Shown: positions 45,505 through 57,600 of the stretch, one piece after another | Layout: every line of letters begins with the position of its first letter | Position numbering within the stretch: the stretch's first letter is position 1 | Assembly (NCBI RefSeq): GCF_950023065.1 | Contig: NC_088680.1 | Coordinates: forward strand, 67,183,350 to 67,247,349 | Source of the DNA: Planococcus citri | Lineage: Eukaryota; Arthropoda; Insecta; Hemiptera; Pseudococcidae | DNA length: 64,000 nucleotides | Direction of reading: 5' to 3' | Made by a program: the position numbers and the translations under genes | The notes under the pieces: generated by a model | The model's database searches: none | Told to the model about the DNA's origin: nothing | The model's input: the letters and a program-made list of their open reading frames with translations, nothing else

Positions 45505-46147
45505 TAGGGCTAGGATTTTTATGATAATGCTTTTTTTTTGTAGCAACACCCTATATGGCATAAATACATTTTCTTTGCGGTTCATTGCATTCTGAGGCGA
45601 ATGGTGAAAGTTGATAGTGCTTTTTTTTGCTTTTTTGGGGTGTAAATGCTTTAAAATGCTTATTTTGGCCCAAAAAGGCAGAAATTTTGCTTTTTTGGGG
45701 CTTTTTTTCGTCGTCAGCGCTTTTTTAGGTAAAAAATTGGAAAAATTGAAGCAATTAGTTCCAAAATTACAAAAATTTATTAACTTTTTGCACAATTTTG
45801 AAAAAAAAAAATAATTTTTGAAAAAAGATCAGTTCAAAAAAACAAGAGAGGAAAAACTGAAAAATAACAGATTCAGTTTTCATTTTTCAATTTTTATTTT
45901 ATTATTATTTTTTTTCAATTTTTAGTTTCAGTTTTTTCCTTTTTTTTCATTTTCTTCTTTTAGTTCATTTTGGTTCAAGTTGTATATATATTTAAGGGAG
46001 GTATCTTGCTGGGTTTGAAAAAACCTTCATTTTGATATGTAACATGGTAGGATTTGATAGCGCTTGTTTTTGCTTTTTTCTTACATTTTTATTGCTTTTT
46101 TATAGCGCTTAAAACGTGTTTGATAGCGCTTAAAAATCCTAGCCCTA
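45505..46147. mobile_element. hAT-type MITE (643 bp) with 8-bp target duplication
   Basis: The terminal inverted repeat TAGGGCTAGGATTTTTA is at 45505-45521, with its exact complement at 46131-46147. It is flanked by ATAATAAT at 45497-45504 and 46148-46155. The interior is T-rich with repeated GCGCTT motifs and no transposase. The AT-rich duplication could arise by chance, but together with the perfect 17-bp inverted termini the call is good. Confidence 0.7.
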
Positions 46148-46155
46148 ATAATAAT

Positions 46156-47615
46156 ATATTTTACCTACATCCTGATAGGCTTCGCATAATTGGTATTTTA
46201 TTTTATTTTTTATCAAACATTATTACCTATCGATTTATCTGTCTGAAAAATTAGGTGAAATGAGTTCATCGAATTAATTACTTACTAGGTTAGGTATACC
46301 ATTACGTATCTGAAAGATTTTATTTTTAATTGTTTTAGCATTCGGAAAATGCAACATGTAGTCATAGGTATCTGCATGATAATTTATCAAATTTTTGCAC
46401 CGATTATTTGATCATTGATAGTAAAAATGTGTTCGGAATGATTCCAGTGACAAGTATCGTATTTGGACATTTTTCAACTGCTGGAGTTTAAAATCCACAC
46501 CAGGAGCTAAAATTGATTTTAACTCACAGCCCAAGTATGAGTAATTTGTATTTTTCGACATCATTCTATGTATAAAAAATGAACATAATTCCATAGATTC
46601 TGAACAAAAATATCATTCGAAAGAAATAGGTAAAAATGAAGTGCGTGTCAAGTATTGGATATCTAATAATTTTTTTTTTTACTTCAATAGTTCTTGCTAA
46701 AAATTTCAAAAATTATATTTTGAAAAAAAGTAATTTAAGTGAATGAAAATGCAACGTGTTTATTTTCAAAAATTGGTTACAATTTGTGACTTGATGATAT
46801 AATATACTCAACTGCATGAGAGTTCTTAAAATATAAAAGTTTCATTAAAATTAATATCTACTCAATGTTTGAAGAAATTGGTTAATGTACGAGTAAGTAT
46901 GAATACTTTTAAAAAGTTAATTTTTTGAAAAATGATTACTGAATCATGGGTGGAATATTATAAATATTAGATAGGTATTATACGAGTAGTAAAATCGTAA
47001 AAGAAAAAAACTTTAAATGCATATTTTGAAAAAAAAAGTACAGGGTTATTCCAAATTAACGCGCGGACCAAAAATGATCTTAGGCCGTCCGATTTTTCTC
47101 AAGAAAGTTTTGTGGGATCCTCTCATTGTAGGTTAAAAAACCGCCGCAATTTTAGTCTCAGCTCTCTCTGGAGGTGGGGTGAGGAGTCGCGAGATTGAAA
47201 AATGGAGTAAAAATTCGTAATCAACACTCTCGAAAATGTAACAAACGATGTATTTTACATGATTTTAGGATTTTTTTTCTGCAAAATTTGACCAAAATTG
47301 TGGATCTCCTGCACCCCTGATTAGTTCCGAGTTCCTAAACGAAATATCACTAGTTTGTAATGAGTGTAAAACTTACGCGTATTTCATTTTTTTTTTTTCA
47401 AATTTTTGAGTTATAGTTATCCCTGGTATTTCGCATACTTTTGAAAGTGGGGCTATCTGTCTAAAAGCGCAGCTTTGAACATTCACATTTTTTCGTAAGT
47501 GATTCTGAATTTTCTTTAATTTACATACCTGATGAACGGGTTCCACAAAAAAATCAAGCAAAATCGGTAAATTCTAAAATAAGTGAAAAAAATTGTAATA
47601 AGTAGATATGCAATT
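46156..47615. other. Gene-free stretch with a copy of the AAA-ATPase-like 5' flank
   Basis: 46190-46330 is a direct, diverged copy of 59590-59730, the sequence just upstream of the AAA-ATPase-like pseudogene (GTCTGAAAAATT, ATGAGTTCRTCGAATTAATT). No coding region follows it here. 46340-47040 is AT-rich. 47041 starts CAGGGTTATTCCAAATTAAC, which resembles a transposon terminus, but no partner was found. Confidence 0.45.
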
Positions 47616-47972
47616 TTAATTTGGTTTTGACCAAGTCCACCAAGCATTATTATTCGGATTTCTGCATGCTTCTGCAGGAGCGTTGAGAAAATTGAAGTAA
47701 CGTTGAGCACCTTCTCCTCTCCAGTTGAATAAATTATTTTGCGCATCGTAGAATTCTACCATCAGCAAAAAGTTAGTCGGTCTTCGTGAATTGGCATTTG
47801 GCAATAGGGAATACATCGGCGCTGAAGCCCAACGTATGTAAGCACCTCTTGGCATCTCTATTAGGTAGTCGCGGAGCATTTCCTCTGCGGCATTCCAACC
47901 AGGTTGAGGTATTGTATACAGTAGCGTGCAAATTACTTGAACGAGCAGAAAAATCGCGATGTTACACCGTTT
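47616..47972 (-). CDS. Small tryptophan-rich protein or terminal exon, unknown function
   Basis: On the minus strand the frame is open from 47972 to the stop at 47616. The first ATG (47879) gives 87 aa starting MLRDYLIEMPRGAYIRW and ending NNAWWTWSKPN. Upstream of that ATG the frame reads IAIFLLVQVICTLLYTIPQP then GWNAAEEM, a hydrophobic stretch like a signal peptide. No ATG precedes it and a TAA lies at 47973-47975. Either this is a terminal exon whose start lies upstream, or the start codon was lost. Composition (many W, Y, N, R, one Cys) and the clean end are unlike the low-complexity frames nearby. I do not recognise the family. Confidence 0.5.
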   Translation of the reverse strand, partial: KRCNIAIFLLVQVICTLLYTIPQPGWNAAEEMLRDYLIEMPRGAYIRWASAPMYSLLPNANSRRPTNFLLMVEFYDAQNNLFNWRGEGAQRYFNFLNAPAEACRNPNNNAWWTWSKPN

Positions 47973-49286
47973 TTAAAATGCTCGCTACAATGATACCGCT
48001 AACAATTTTGAAAAAATGTTTATTGTGGGTGAAAGCCCTATCCTTCAAGAACATTTTGATGTGTTTGAACCAAAAAAAAATTTTTTCCAAACGCTCACAA
48101 AAGCTCTTTGAAGTAAACATGAGGAAATTTTTAGTGTTTTAGTTTTTCGCATATGCCGGACGGACCGTACGTCCTAGCAAAATCGGATGACTGACTGTAC
48201 GTAGAAAGAGAATTCAATTCTCTACATTTTGGTATATTTGACATTTTCGTAGGACGCTCGGTTTCACAGGAGCAAGGTTTGAAGTTTGAGTAAAAAAAGT
48301 TAAACTTGAAATTCAGTAAATTTTCATAAAATTCTCGTTAATCCAACTTTGAAGGCTTACACTTTTGAAACAGAGCGTCCTACGGAAATTTCAAATATAC
48401 GAAATTGTAGGGAATTAAATGACCTGTCAATCAAAATGGCCGCCGTTTTGTAAGTCAGGACAACTTTTTTTTGGGGCAAATTTGCTTTAAAATGTTCCTT
48501 AGGATGTCCCCGTTAAGAAAAAAGTTGTCCCGGAGGATCGGCGGAGGGGGGGCGGTGCAATTACTCCTATTGTCATATGCCGTACTATCCCCTCCCCCCG
48601 TTTAAAAACGTCAGAAAATTCAAGTTTTCCTAAAATGAACTAATTTTTCTGAATGATCATTCTTTTTTAAGTAATGTGTAGAAAGTAGAAATATCTCTTG
48701 GCCCCCGAGCTATCTTGATCCCTTTGTATTGAATCCTTTCCAAGTTGGAAACATTTTTTAAGAATTGAAGAAATCAAAGTCGGAGAAAATTTCTTATTTC
48801 TGGTCAGAATTCTTAGGCCCCAAATTTTCGAAAAAGTTTTCCAAAAATGGTCGAAAATGTCATCGGGCAGCTGCAATATTCTGGAAAACGTTTTTTCAAG
48901 TCACAAGTCGAATTTCTTGGTTCTTGAACCCGTGATTTTGAATCTGTGAATCCGTAATAATAAGGATGTTTTTTGGGCCCAGAGTTATCAAAAAATCGCT
49001 CGAAAATGGTCGGAAAATGTACTTGGCCAGCTATACAACTCTGTGAATCGTCTTTTCTTAATCGACTCTTTCGAGGTTTTGAGCGCATTTTGGAATCTGC
49101 ACTTTTAAAAGCGTATAGTTTTGGGAGCCGAAATTTTCAAAAAATTAACCTGACAAGTTGATTTTTTTTCATTTCTTTATCAAGTAGGTACACAATACAC
49201 ATATTCACACCAATTTTAAAGTAGTACATAGGTTGGTGCTCGATTAAAGTGAATGAAACTTGGCAGCTTAGAAGTCAAACTTATTT
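47973..49286. other. Gene-free stretch; inverted copy of the 36.4 kb repeat
   Basis: 48410-48600 is the reverse complement of about 36430-36600 (GACCTGTCAATCAAAATGGC, GTTGTCCCGGAGGATCGGCG). 48240-48420 contains a short inverted pair around AGGACGCTC / GAGCGTCCT. The overlapping frames at 48667-49088 (-) show no domain. The serpin E 3' end follows. Confidence 0.5.
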
Positions 49287-52200
49287 CTATGCTGTTTGAG
49301 GATTATGAACTGCTCCCAAAAATAATATAGTTTTGGTTTTTTGGTGATAAATGTAGAATAAAAACGGTCGATTAACGTGGAATTGTTTTGGTTTTTCAGG
49401 TTCCCTATAGCACATCAGCATATATCGCACCGCAGTCACAGCACTCGCTTCAGTTCCATTTTCATCGACTTCAATTTCTGCTGCATGAGTAACGTTGGAA
49501 ATTTTCAAAGAAGGATCCGATACCATATTATTTAATTCACATTGATCGCTGAAAACTTTCTTCAAGCCAAGTTGGACGAGATAGTTGTTCATATCCGATT
49601 CCCATTTGAACCTCATGCGAGGTAATTTCAAATCAACGTTCGCGAACCCCCGATGATCGACGATCTGTTGTAAATCTTCGACTCGTAATGATGAAATCAA
49701 ATCGCCTAATGTTTTTTCAGGTTTGGGAAGGATCACAATCATGGATACGTCATTGCCTTCGTATTTCAAACGCACTGCTTCCAGATGCAAATCAGGCAGA
49801 TCAACGTATGGTATTTCTTTTTCGAAATGCATCATTTTTACCAACGTATTATCGGATCCGGTGTAGAAATTTTCACTGAAAAAGATGGAGCTTATAGTAT
49901 CTTCGAGTTATTCGTCTTCATACTTCGAGGTAAGTCACTATGGTATTTACTTACTCTTTTGTTGCACCTTTGTGGAATTGTTCATCCCATGTTGCTTTGA
50001 AGTATACGCAAGATGCGAGAATAATACGCGTATCACTATCAACCGGTTGTTTAAATAACTGGGGTATTCTTTTTTGAGTACTTTCCGAAATGAATCTGTT
50101 GCATAGAAATATGAATCGAAGTGTAAATTGTATGTATGTACATACATAGGTGAAGTGAATTTACAATTCAAGTGTGTAGGTGTACTCAATTACTCACTCG
50201 TTTATGATATCGGTAGCTTTGGATGGGTTTTGACGAAAATCGACGTTGGAAATTTTGCTTTTGTAGAATGATCGAGCTTGGGTGACATACGATTTAACAA
50301 AATTGACATCATCTTGTACAAATACGCCGTTTGTGATATTAATGATACTTTTCATGTTCTTTTCACCCCCTTCGCGTAATCTGATAATCCTATCCGCCGT
50401 GTTTTCTATCGCTTCCATTACTCGGCCTAAAATTTCATGAGTTTTGCTCGTTTCTCTGAAAGTAAAAAGAGATTGTAATTTGATAACGTCAATTCATTGA
50501 AATACAAAAATGAGTACGTATTAGTGCAGGCAAATTAGCATGATGTCAGTTTTGGACAGTAAAAACAATTTTAGCAAGTCAGCTTTTTATCGCAAAAAAT
50601 TTGCTGAAAGTGGTTCTCTGAAATATTCTGAATAACCATCGAGAGTTATCACCTCGTAGACCCTTGAAGTATTTCTTTTTTATAAAGGTCCCCAAAAAGA
50701 CAGTTTCACCACCTTTCCTTCCTTGGGTTTAATTTTATGGTCAAAAAAGTTTACGAGGAAATCTTTTGAAGTCACACCGTTCGATTTGAACGACGCCAAG
50801 CCGGACCGAAGGAGCATATGTGCTAAAACTCTCACAGTCAAAATATCGTGCGCCTAAATTTATTTTCAGAGGTTTTTGGCAAATTTTTGAAAATTTTAAA
50901 AATTAAAAAAAAACTACATTCAAGGTTTTCTGTTTTCTGTTTTTTTTTCAACTGAATTCTTCCACACTCTGCAGAGTTGAAAAAATCTTGATTTTTTTCA
51001 ACCAAATATCTTGTCATTTTTTAGAAGAAAAAAAGAACTTTTTCTCCTAATTTTATCTGAAGTCAACTCATCAAATTTTCCATTGATTATTTCCTCCATA
51101 TTTTATTAAAAAATACACTCAACAAGTATTTTTCACAATTTTTGAAAACCATCAAAATACCACCTAAAAATTTCAATTGGAAAATAAATAAAAATAAATA
51201 ATACTTACTTAATTCTTCTTTTTTTTTTTTTGGAAAAAGTGAAATCAAGATTTGGAAAAATGGAATGTCTGAAAATTGAAAAAAGTCTAACCTACCGCAA
51301 TAGCCAGCCCTTTTTACAAAAATTTTGAAAAAAAGTAACCAAATTTGGCCCTCAAAATTCGGTTGCTTTTTCAAAATTTTGGTTTTTGAAGTTTTTTTTT
51401 TTCAATTTTCAAAAAATCAATTTTTCCACAAAAAATATACATACTTATTAACAATATTAACAATGTGAATTGTCGCTTCTTTGCAAAAAAATGTGTACTG
51501 TTTCTGTCTCTTTTTTTTTCAAAAATTGCCCTAAAAATTCGTGTCGTTTCCAAAAAGCCTTGATTTTTTGCCGAAATTCTCAACGCGTCTCCTTTTTTGC
51601 CCTCTTGTTTCCAAAGATCAAAAAAGTCTCGCTTTTTGCTGAAAATTGACAATAGTTTTCAATTTTTACCCAATGGTTATGAAACCTTGCTGTTTCACCT
51701 AAAAATGCCGCAATTTCCAAAAACTCTAATTTTTGCTAAAATCGCTAAATTTACCTTTTTTGCAAAAAATTACTAAAAATTGTCTTTTTTTTGCAAAAGA
51801 TTCCGAAAAGTCTCCATTTTTTTCCATAAATAGCTCAAAAGTCTCGCTTTTTTTGCCAAAAATTACCAGAAAAGCTCTGTCTTTTGCTAAAATTGTCAAA
51901 ATTTTGCATTTTTGTCAAAACTTTCCATTTTTACTTTTGTTAAAAGTTGCAAAATGACCTCGCTTTTCTGACAAAAATTTAAAAAAATGAAATTTTTTTG
52001 CCAGTAAGTGTTTATTGAGATGTGTGTTTTTTTTTAATTTTCTGGTTCTTTTGTGATTTTTTTTCTACGTTTGAATGTTTTGTTTACATCTTGTAACGTT
52101 TTTGGTTACTTTTTGGCGACCTTTTTAAAAATTTCGTCGTTATAGACCGGGCAAATAGCAGTTTTAAAAAGGAAAAAATTGGCACATCAATTTTTTCTTC

Positions 52201-55200
52201 GGGAATGTGTTCAGATGGACCCCCTGAACTACCAAAAAAAAACCGACCCTCCTATCCCTGGAGCTAATTTTTTTATGGGGCTAAAACCGGTTGCGATTCA
52301 CGTTTTTTGCGTTTTACTCCGTGAATATTAAGTTTACGATAAAAACTACCATGACAAAAAATGTTCCCCTTCAAATTCTCTATAATTTGATACTACTCTC
52401 GATACCCATCCCTCAAGGGGGGTGCCTAAAAAAAGGGGTGGAAAGAGTTAAGTGTTTCAAAAAAATGTAAGTCCAGTAAATTAATCAAAAGTACCACTTA
52501 ATATTATTCGTTTTCGCTCAATTTTTTTCTACAAAGTCTACACACCTAACTACTAATCAAACCACCATTGATTGGTCTTCAACCCTCCCTGGGGGTTGGT
52601 GGGGGGTGCTTGATTTTTCAAGTGACACATAACTGAATCATGTATTCGAAAAACGAATCAGGACGTGCGATATATCGAAGAGTACGTTTTCGAGGTCGCT
52701 GAATACGAATATGAATTTATTTTCTTGGTCTAACCCCTCAAAGCCTCTCTGTGCTCCAAAAAGGGGGTTAAAATTTTGAAAAATCGCGAAAAGTTGAGTG
52801 ATATATCGAATGGTATGTTTTCAAGGTCGTTGAGTACGAATATGAACTTATTTTTTTGGGCCAACCCCTCGAAGCCCCCCTGTGCCCCAAAAAGAGGGTC
52901 AAAATTTTGAAAAATCACGAAAAGTCGAGTGATATATCGAATTTGTAGCTTACTCGCTTGTTCTATTTTTAAATCATCAAACAAAACTTTTGAGACTTCC
53001 TTCTGAAAAAAATTGAAGTATTTTTGGGAGAAAATGGCTTGTCTTTTCATATTATAACTAAAATTTTTTGCTATTTTCATTTATTATTTCTTCTTCGTCG
53101 TCTTCTTCTTCTTTTTTTTTGTTGAGAATATGAATTTCTAAAAATTTTCTACCAATTGGTGATAAATTTCAGGGGGGGGGGAGACATCAATGCATCTGAA
53201 AATTTTGATTTGAAAAAAAAAATCGAAATGCTTTTTGAAGTAGTGAAAAAATAATATTGAACCCCTCCCCCTTCCATTCAAATAAAATTCGAGAAATTGT
53301 CTTGCTTTGCCTTTTTTACTATTTTTTAATCATAAATCAAAAATTTGGGGCCTCCCCTTTCCGAAAAATATTGAGATAGTTTTGAAAAAAATGGCTCGTA
53401 TTTTCATATTTTTATTTTGGAAATTTCAATGTCTAAAAATTTTTACTCTAGTACCTAATGATAAATTAGGGAGGGAAAATCTAAACATTTTAAAATTTTG
53501 AATTGAAGAAAAAATCAAAATTTTTTTAAAGTAGGTAGTGAAAAAAAAATCGATTGTAATAATATTGAACATCTCCCCTTCCTTTAAAATAAAATATGAG
53601 AAATTGTCCTGCTTTTATTACCCTATTTTTTAACATCACTAATTGGTGGGAAGTGTAAAGAGTAAAATGAGTGATATATTGAAAATGAGTCCATGGTCTT
53701 GTTTTCAACGATCTTGAAAATATAATATTCGACAAAATATTACACGATTTCTGGCAACTTTTCAAAATTTTATCCTATTTAGGGGAGCGTAAGGGGGTTT
53801 TGAGGAATCGTTAGCAGAAAAACAGTTCATATTCGTACTCAGCGACTTTAAAAACATACAATTCGATATGTTACTCGACTTTTCGCGATTTTTCAAAATT
53901 TTGACCCTCTTTTTGGGGCACAGGGGGGCTTCGAGGGGTTGGCCCAAAAAAATAAGTTCATATTCGTACTCAACGACCTCGAAAACATACCATTCGATAT
54001 ATCACTCGACTTTTCGCGATTTTTCAAAATTTTGACCCTCTTTTTGGGGCACAGGGGGGCTTCGAGGGGTTGGCCCAAAAAAATAAGTTCATATTCGTAC
54101 TCAACGACCTCGAAAACATACCATTCGATATATCACTCAACTTTTCGCGATTTTTCAAAATTTTGACCCCCTTTTTGGAGCACAGAGAGGCTTTGAGGGG
54201 TTAGACCAAGAAAATAAATTCATATTCGTATTCAGCAACCTCGAAAACATACTCTTCGATATATCGCACGTCCAGATTCGTTTTTCGAATACATGATTCA
54301 GTTATGTGTTACTTGAAAAATCAAGCACCCCCCACCAACCCCCAGGGAGGGTTGAAGACCAATCAATGGTGGTTTGATTAGTAGTTAGGTGTGTAGACTT
54401 TGTAGAAAAAAATTGAGCGAAAACGAATAATATTAAGTGGTACTTTTGATTAATTTACTGGACTTACATTTTTTTGAAACACTTAACTCTTTCCACCCCT
54501 TTTTTTAGGCACCCCCCTTGAGGGATGGGTATCGAGAGTAGTATCAAATTATAGAGAATTTGAAGGGGAACATTTTTTGTCATGGTAGTTTTTATCGTAA
54601 ACTTAATATTCACGGAGTAAAACGCAAAAAACGTGAATCGCAACCGGTTTTAGCCCCATAAAAAAATTAGCTCCAGGGATAGGAGGGTCGGTTTTTTTTT
54701 GGTAGTTCAGGGGGTCCATCTGAACACATTCCCGAAGAAAAAATTGATGTGCCAATTTTTTCCTTTTCGCCTTCGCTTTTTTACCTTATTTTCCCGCTCT
54801 ATTACTGAAGTTACGTTTTTTATATTTTTGAAAAAATTTGAGTACGAGCCCTGTTGAAAGAATTAATTTTATTGGTTCACTTTGTTCAAAAATTTAAATT
54901 TCACGCGAAATGTTAAAAAACTCATTTAAAAAAACTTTTTGAAATTTTTTGGATTTTCAAAAATTTTCCAAAAATTTTAAAAAGAACTTGAGCACCGGAA
55001 ATTTTAGTTACGAGAGTTTTAGAACACGCTCTTTCGATTTACGAGTTCAAAACGTAGAGTGTCAGTTCAAAAGGTAGGAGGTAGAGAGACTGAGAGAGGT
55101 ATTCTGTGAGTCACATTAAAACAGGATAAATTGGGTATGAAATTACCGTAAACCTCAATTTTCTTCTTGATGACCTCAGATGATGTCCTTTAATGAACAA

Positions 55201-55947
55201 AAACTCTTCAAAAATTTTTGACTTTTTATTTTGGATATTCACCAAAAAAACCTCTCTTTTCAAGACTCTCCATCTCCTCTCCTAATAGTCGTACCTATAC
55301 GACATACGTGCAGGAAATTTTCTTTGTACAAAAAAATGCGAAGTTGAGCCTAGAACAAAAAAGTACAAAGCCTTGGGGGGGGGGGGGTAAAAACTGGTAA
55401 CTCTTGGAGGTTATTTGGTGAACCGCTCTCGAGAACTTATCGCAATGAAAGCTCTGATGACAAAAAATGTTTTTGTTTCCTCAAAAACATGCCAATTTTC
55501 CAAGCTAGGTCATTGAATGGGCTTACTCGTCATTTTTTCTTCTTCCTTGTAGTCCCATTAATGCAGCTATTTCTTCAAAAGTTTCGCCATCAGACCCCAA
55601 CAGCACTAAGGCTAAAGCTGAGTAAATGTTGATGGGGGAAAACAGCACATTTTTTTCGGCCTCCTCTTTGTACAATAATTTTGCCATAGATAACCCAAAT
55701 TCTGAAGCTCCGTGTGCCATAGACTATAATATTAAGCAAATTAAACGGGTTACATTTATTCAACATTTATTTGATTGCAGTTTGTTGAAGCAGGGCGTAC
55801 ATGATCTTAAACCTAATGCGAAAATTGAGGAAATTTTTCATTAAAGTATAATCGTATTATTCGTAAGGTTACCTGTTCGAAAGTCTTTATCGCCTCTTCA
55901 TCGTCTTGTCTGGAATAAGTGGTCTTTCCGCATTTGAACGTATTCAT
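49287..55947 (-). CDS. Serpin E (clade-B-like) with a 5-kb second intron
   Basis: Five minus-strand exons: 55873-55947, 55527-55723, 50198-50455, 49955-50095 and 49287-49875. They sum to 420 codons with the stop (419 aa). The last two exons are again 141 and 589 bp. The N-terminus MNTFKCGKTTYSRQDDEEAI has no leader. Core blocks are NVLFSPINIYSALALVLLGS, VLFSP..., VSMIVILPKP, LPRMRFKW, the hinge VDENGTEASAVTAVRYM and KQFHVNRPFLFYIYHQ. Counting from P13 Glu places P1 near the Met of YMLMCYRE (approximate). The second intron (50456-55526) has been invaded by a GCCAAAAATT-type repeat and by the 52171-54763 inverted repeat. All splice sites and the frame are intact, so it is probably functional; the separated exons could instead belong to two genes. 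Confidence 0.8.
50456..52140. other. Serpin E intron 2, 3' part
   Basis: 50790-50900 carries a fold-back-family fragment. 51530-51990 is the degenerate repeat GCCAAAAATTACCAGAAAAG... and related units. No coding sequence is recognised. Confidence 0.5.
52171..54763. repeat. Inverted-repeat element (2.6 kb) inside serpin E intron 2
   Basis: The left arm (52171 to about 52945) is reverse-complementary to the right arm (about 53890-54763); paired outer positions sum to 106934. Termini are GGAAAAAATTGGCACATCAA and its mirror, with near-perfect matching through CCGACCCTCCTATCCCTGGA and CCCCCCTTGAGGGATGGGTA. The inner part of each arm is a 131-bp minisatellite. Two copies are on the left and three to four on the right, so the arms differ in copy number. 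The central ~850 bp is AT-rich and non-coding. A single diverged arm of this family lies at 58905-59500. Confidence 0.85.
53790..54260. repeat. 131-bp minisatellite, 3-4 copies
   Basis: The unit contains TTCATATTCGTACTCAACGA, TCGATATATCACTCGACTTT and CCCTCTTTTTGGGGCACAGG. It repeats every 131 bp (for example the start of frame at 53947 and at 54078). The inverted equivalent is at 52690-52945. It is related to the ~135-bp unit in 33080-33700. Confidence 0.8.
54764..55526. other. Serpin E intron 2, 5' part
   Basis: AT-rich intron with a fold-back-family fragment (about 54830-55060) and a G-run near 55374-55387. No exon is recognised. Confidence 0.5.
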
Positions 55948-57600
55948 TTTGGTTTCGCGAAATTTTTTTCACCGGCACTACAAATTTTATTTCGCGGTTA
56001 TCACTTCACGATTAAGTTATTGTCGTATGGCGAGTAGTAATAAGATATAAGACGCTACAGATATTCAAATATATCCGACACTTGCATGGGAATCGGTTTA
56101 CTTCGTGAAATACCGTTTGCGTTCGGTTTGTTTTTAATAAAATCAAATTTTCTCAGTTTCAATATCAAGGTCATACGCCATAAACACATTCGTAATCGCT
56201 GACAGCAAAATTCATTCATTGAATTTAAACGACTATGAAGGTGGGAGGGAGTTACGGGTACATATGAGTAATATAGAAAGTAATATTCCGAGTAAGTAAA
56301 CGATAAACGTGTTGAAAACATTTCAAATGAGCTGATTTTCAGGAATATTATTCTATTTTTACTGAATTAGCTACCGTGTACTGATTAAAAAGAATCGTGA
56401 TTCATACGAGATTGATTATTTGACACCATTTTATGGCAAATCGTGTCGTTTCAAATACCAGGATATTTCCACCAGTTCATCTGCATTGTAACGTCTACTA
56501 GTGGAGTGGCAAATGAAAAAAAAACTGCATTTGATGAAAGAAGCGTGAATTTTGGTATGATGAATTTTTGAACCAAAATGAAGTTTTTAAGACCGGGAGC
56601 CACTCGAGCTCCCCCCTCCTTCGAGGGGGTGGGGCTTACAATTTTGAAAATTTTCCTGTGGATAGAGTTTTAATCAGAAATCCAATATTATGGTGTCTGC
56701 TGTTAGATATTGATCAGCACTTTCTATTTTCACCATTGAAACCATCGTCCCCTCTCTCCCCCTTGCGTGGGGCTCAGCCCCCTAAATTGTGGATCTGGAA
56801 GATGTTGAGACTCGGAAATGTTATTTTGTGAAAATATACTAAGTAAAGTGTACAAATAATTTTGGTGGTTCATTTTTTGGTTCCCTCCCCCCTCTGCCCC
56901 CTGTGGCACCTTAATACTTCAAAAACGCGCGAAATTGCCGCTTTAATGACAAAACATGGTGGAAACGGTGAGCTAAATGCTAATTCTTCTTGAAACTGGT
57001 AAGAAACATTTACTGAAAGCATTACATCACGCGAAAAATGATGACTCTCCCCTTTACGCGCCCCCATCAACCCCTAATTGCAAATAAAAATATACTGGTC
57101 AAAATTCCATCAGAATTGAAATATTAAGCCAGTTACTGTTCAATATTGATCGATATGTTCCGCTAAAAGTGTCGGAATCATCGCATACCTTCCACCCCCT
57201 CATGGGGGCAGACCCCTAAAATGTGGAGTCAATGAAAAACCCACTTATGGAACTGAAATTCTGTAAATATGTACTTCTCTGGTCATGGGAATATATTTAA
57301 TGGTCCATTTCATCGATTACATTCCTCACCCCGCCCCCATCCCTCCCCCTTTATATACCATTATACAAAATTTGATCAAAAAGTAACCCCTCCTGCTTTG
57401 TAGCACGCTCCATACAAAAGTTACAGAAGTCGTTGTACACTTAATACATAGAGAATTTCATCAGCTTTCCAACGGTATGTTTGTGATCATTGTGAAATGA
57501 AAACAAGCGAACCTTTGTCCAATAAAGTGAATGAAGGTTTGGGTGCTCAGTCCATGCGAAAGCAATTTTTGAATTTTTTATTTCCCTTCTGCTGATTACC
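55948..57600. other. Upstream of serpin E; diverged ~460-bp direct duplicate
   Basis: 55990-56010 contains a TTATCAC GATA-type core but not the composite element of serpins A-D. 56640-56890 and 57100-57350 are diverged direct repeats (TGTTAGATATTGATCA... / CTGTTCAATATTGATCG..., followed by a CCTAAATTGTGGA / CCTAAAATGTGGA block). No gene is called. Confidence 0.5.

Noticed and set aside
47041..47070. CAGGGTTATTCCAAATTAAC as a transposon terminus
   Set aside because: No inverted partner or target duplication was found in the flanking several kb.
53762..54166. Repeated ORFs with MGQPLEAPLCPKKRVKIL-type sequence
   Set aside because: They are reading frames of the 131-bp minisatellite, mirrored in the other arm. 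131 is not a multiple of three, so no continuous repeat protein results.
56568..56831. 87-codon plus-strand ORF upstream of serpin E
   Set aside because: It overlaps the diverged ~460-bp direct duplicate and a Pro-rich frame over C-runs; the second copy does not keep the frame.
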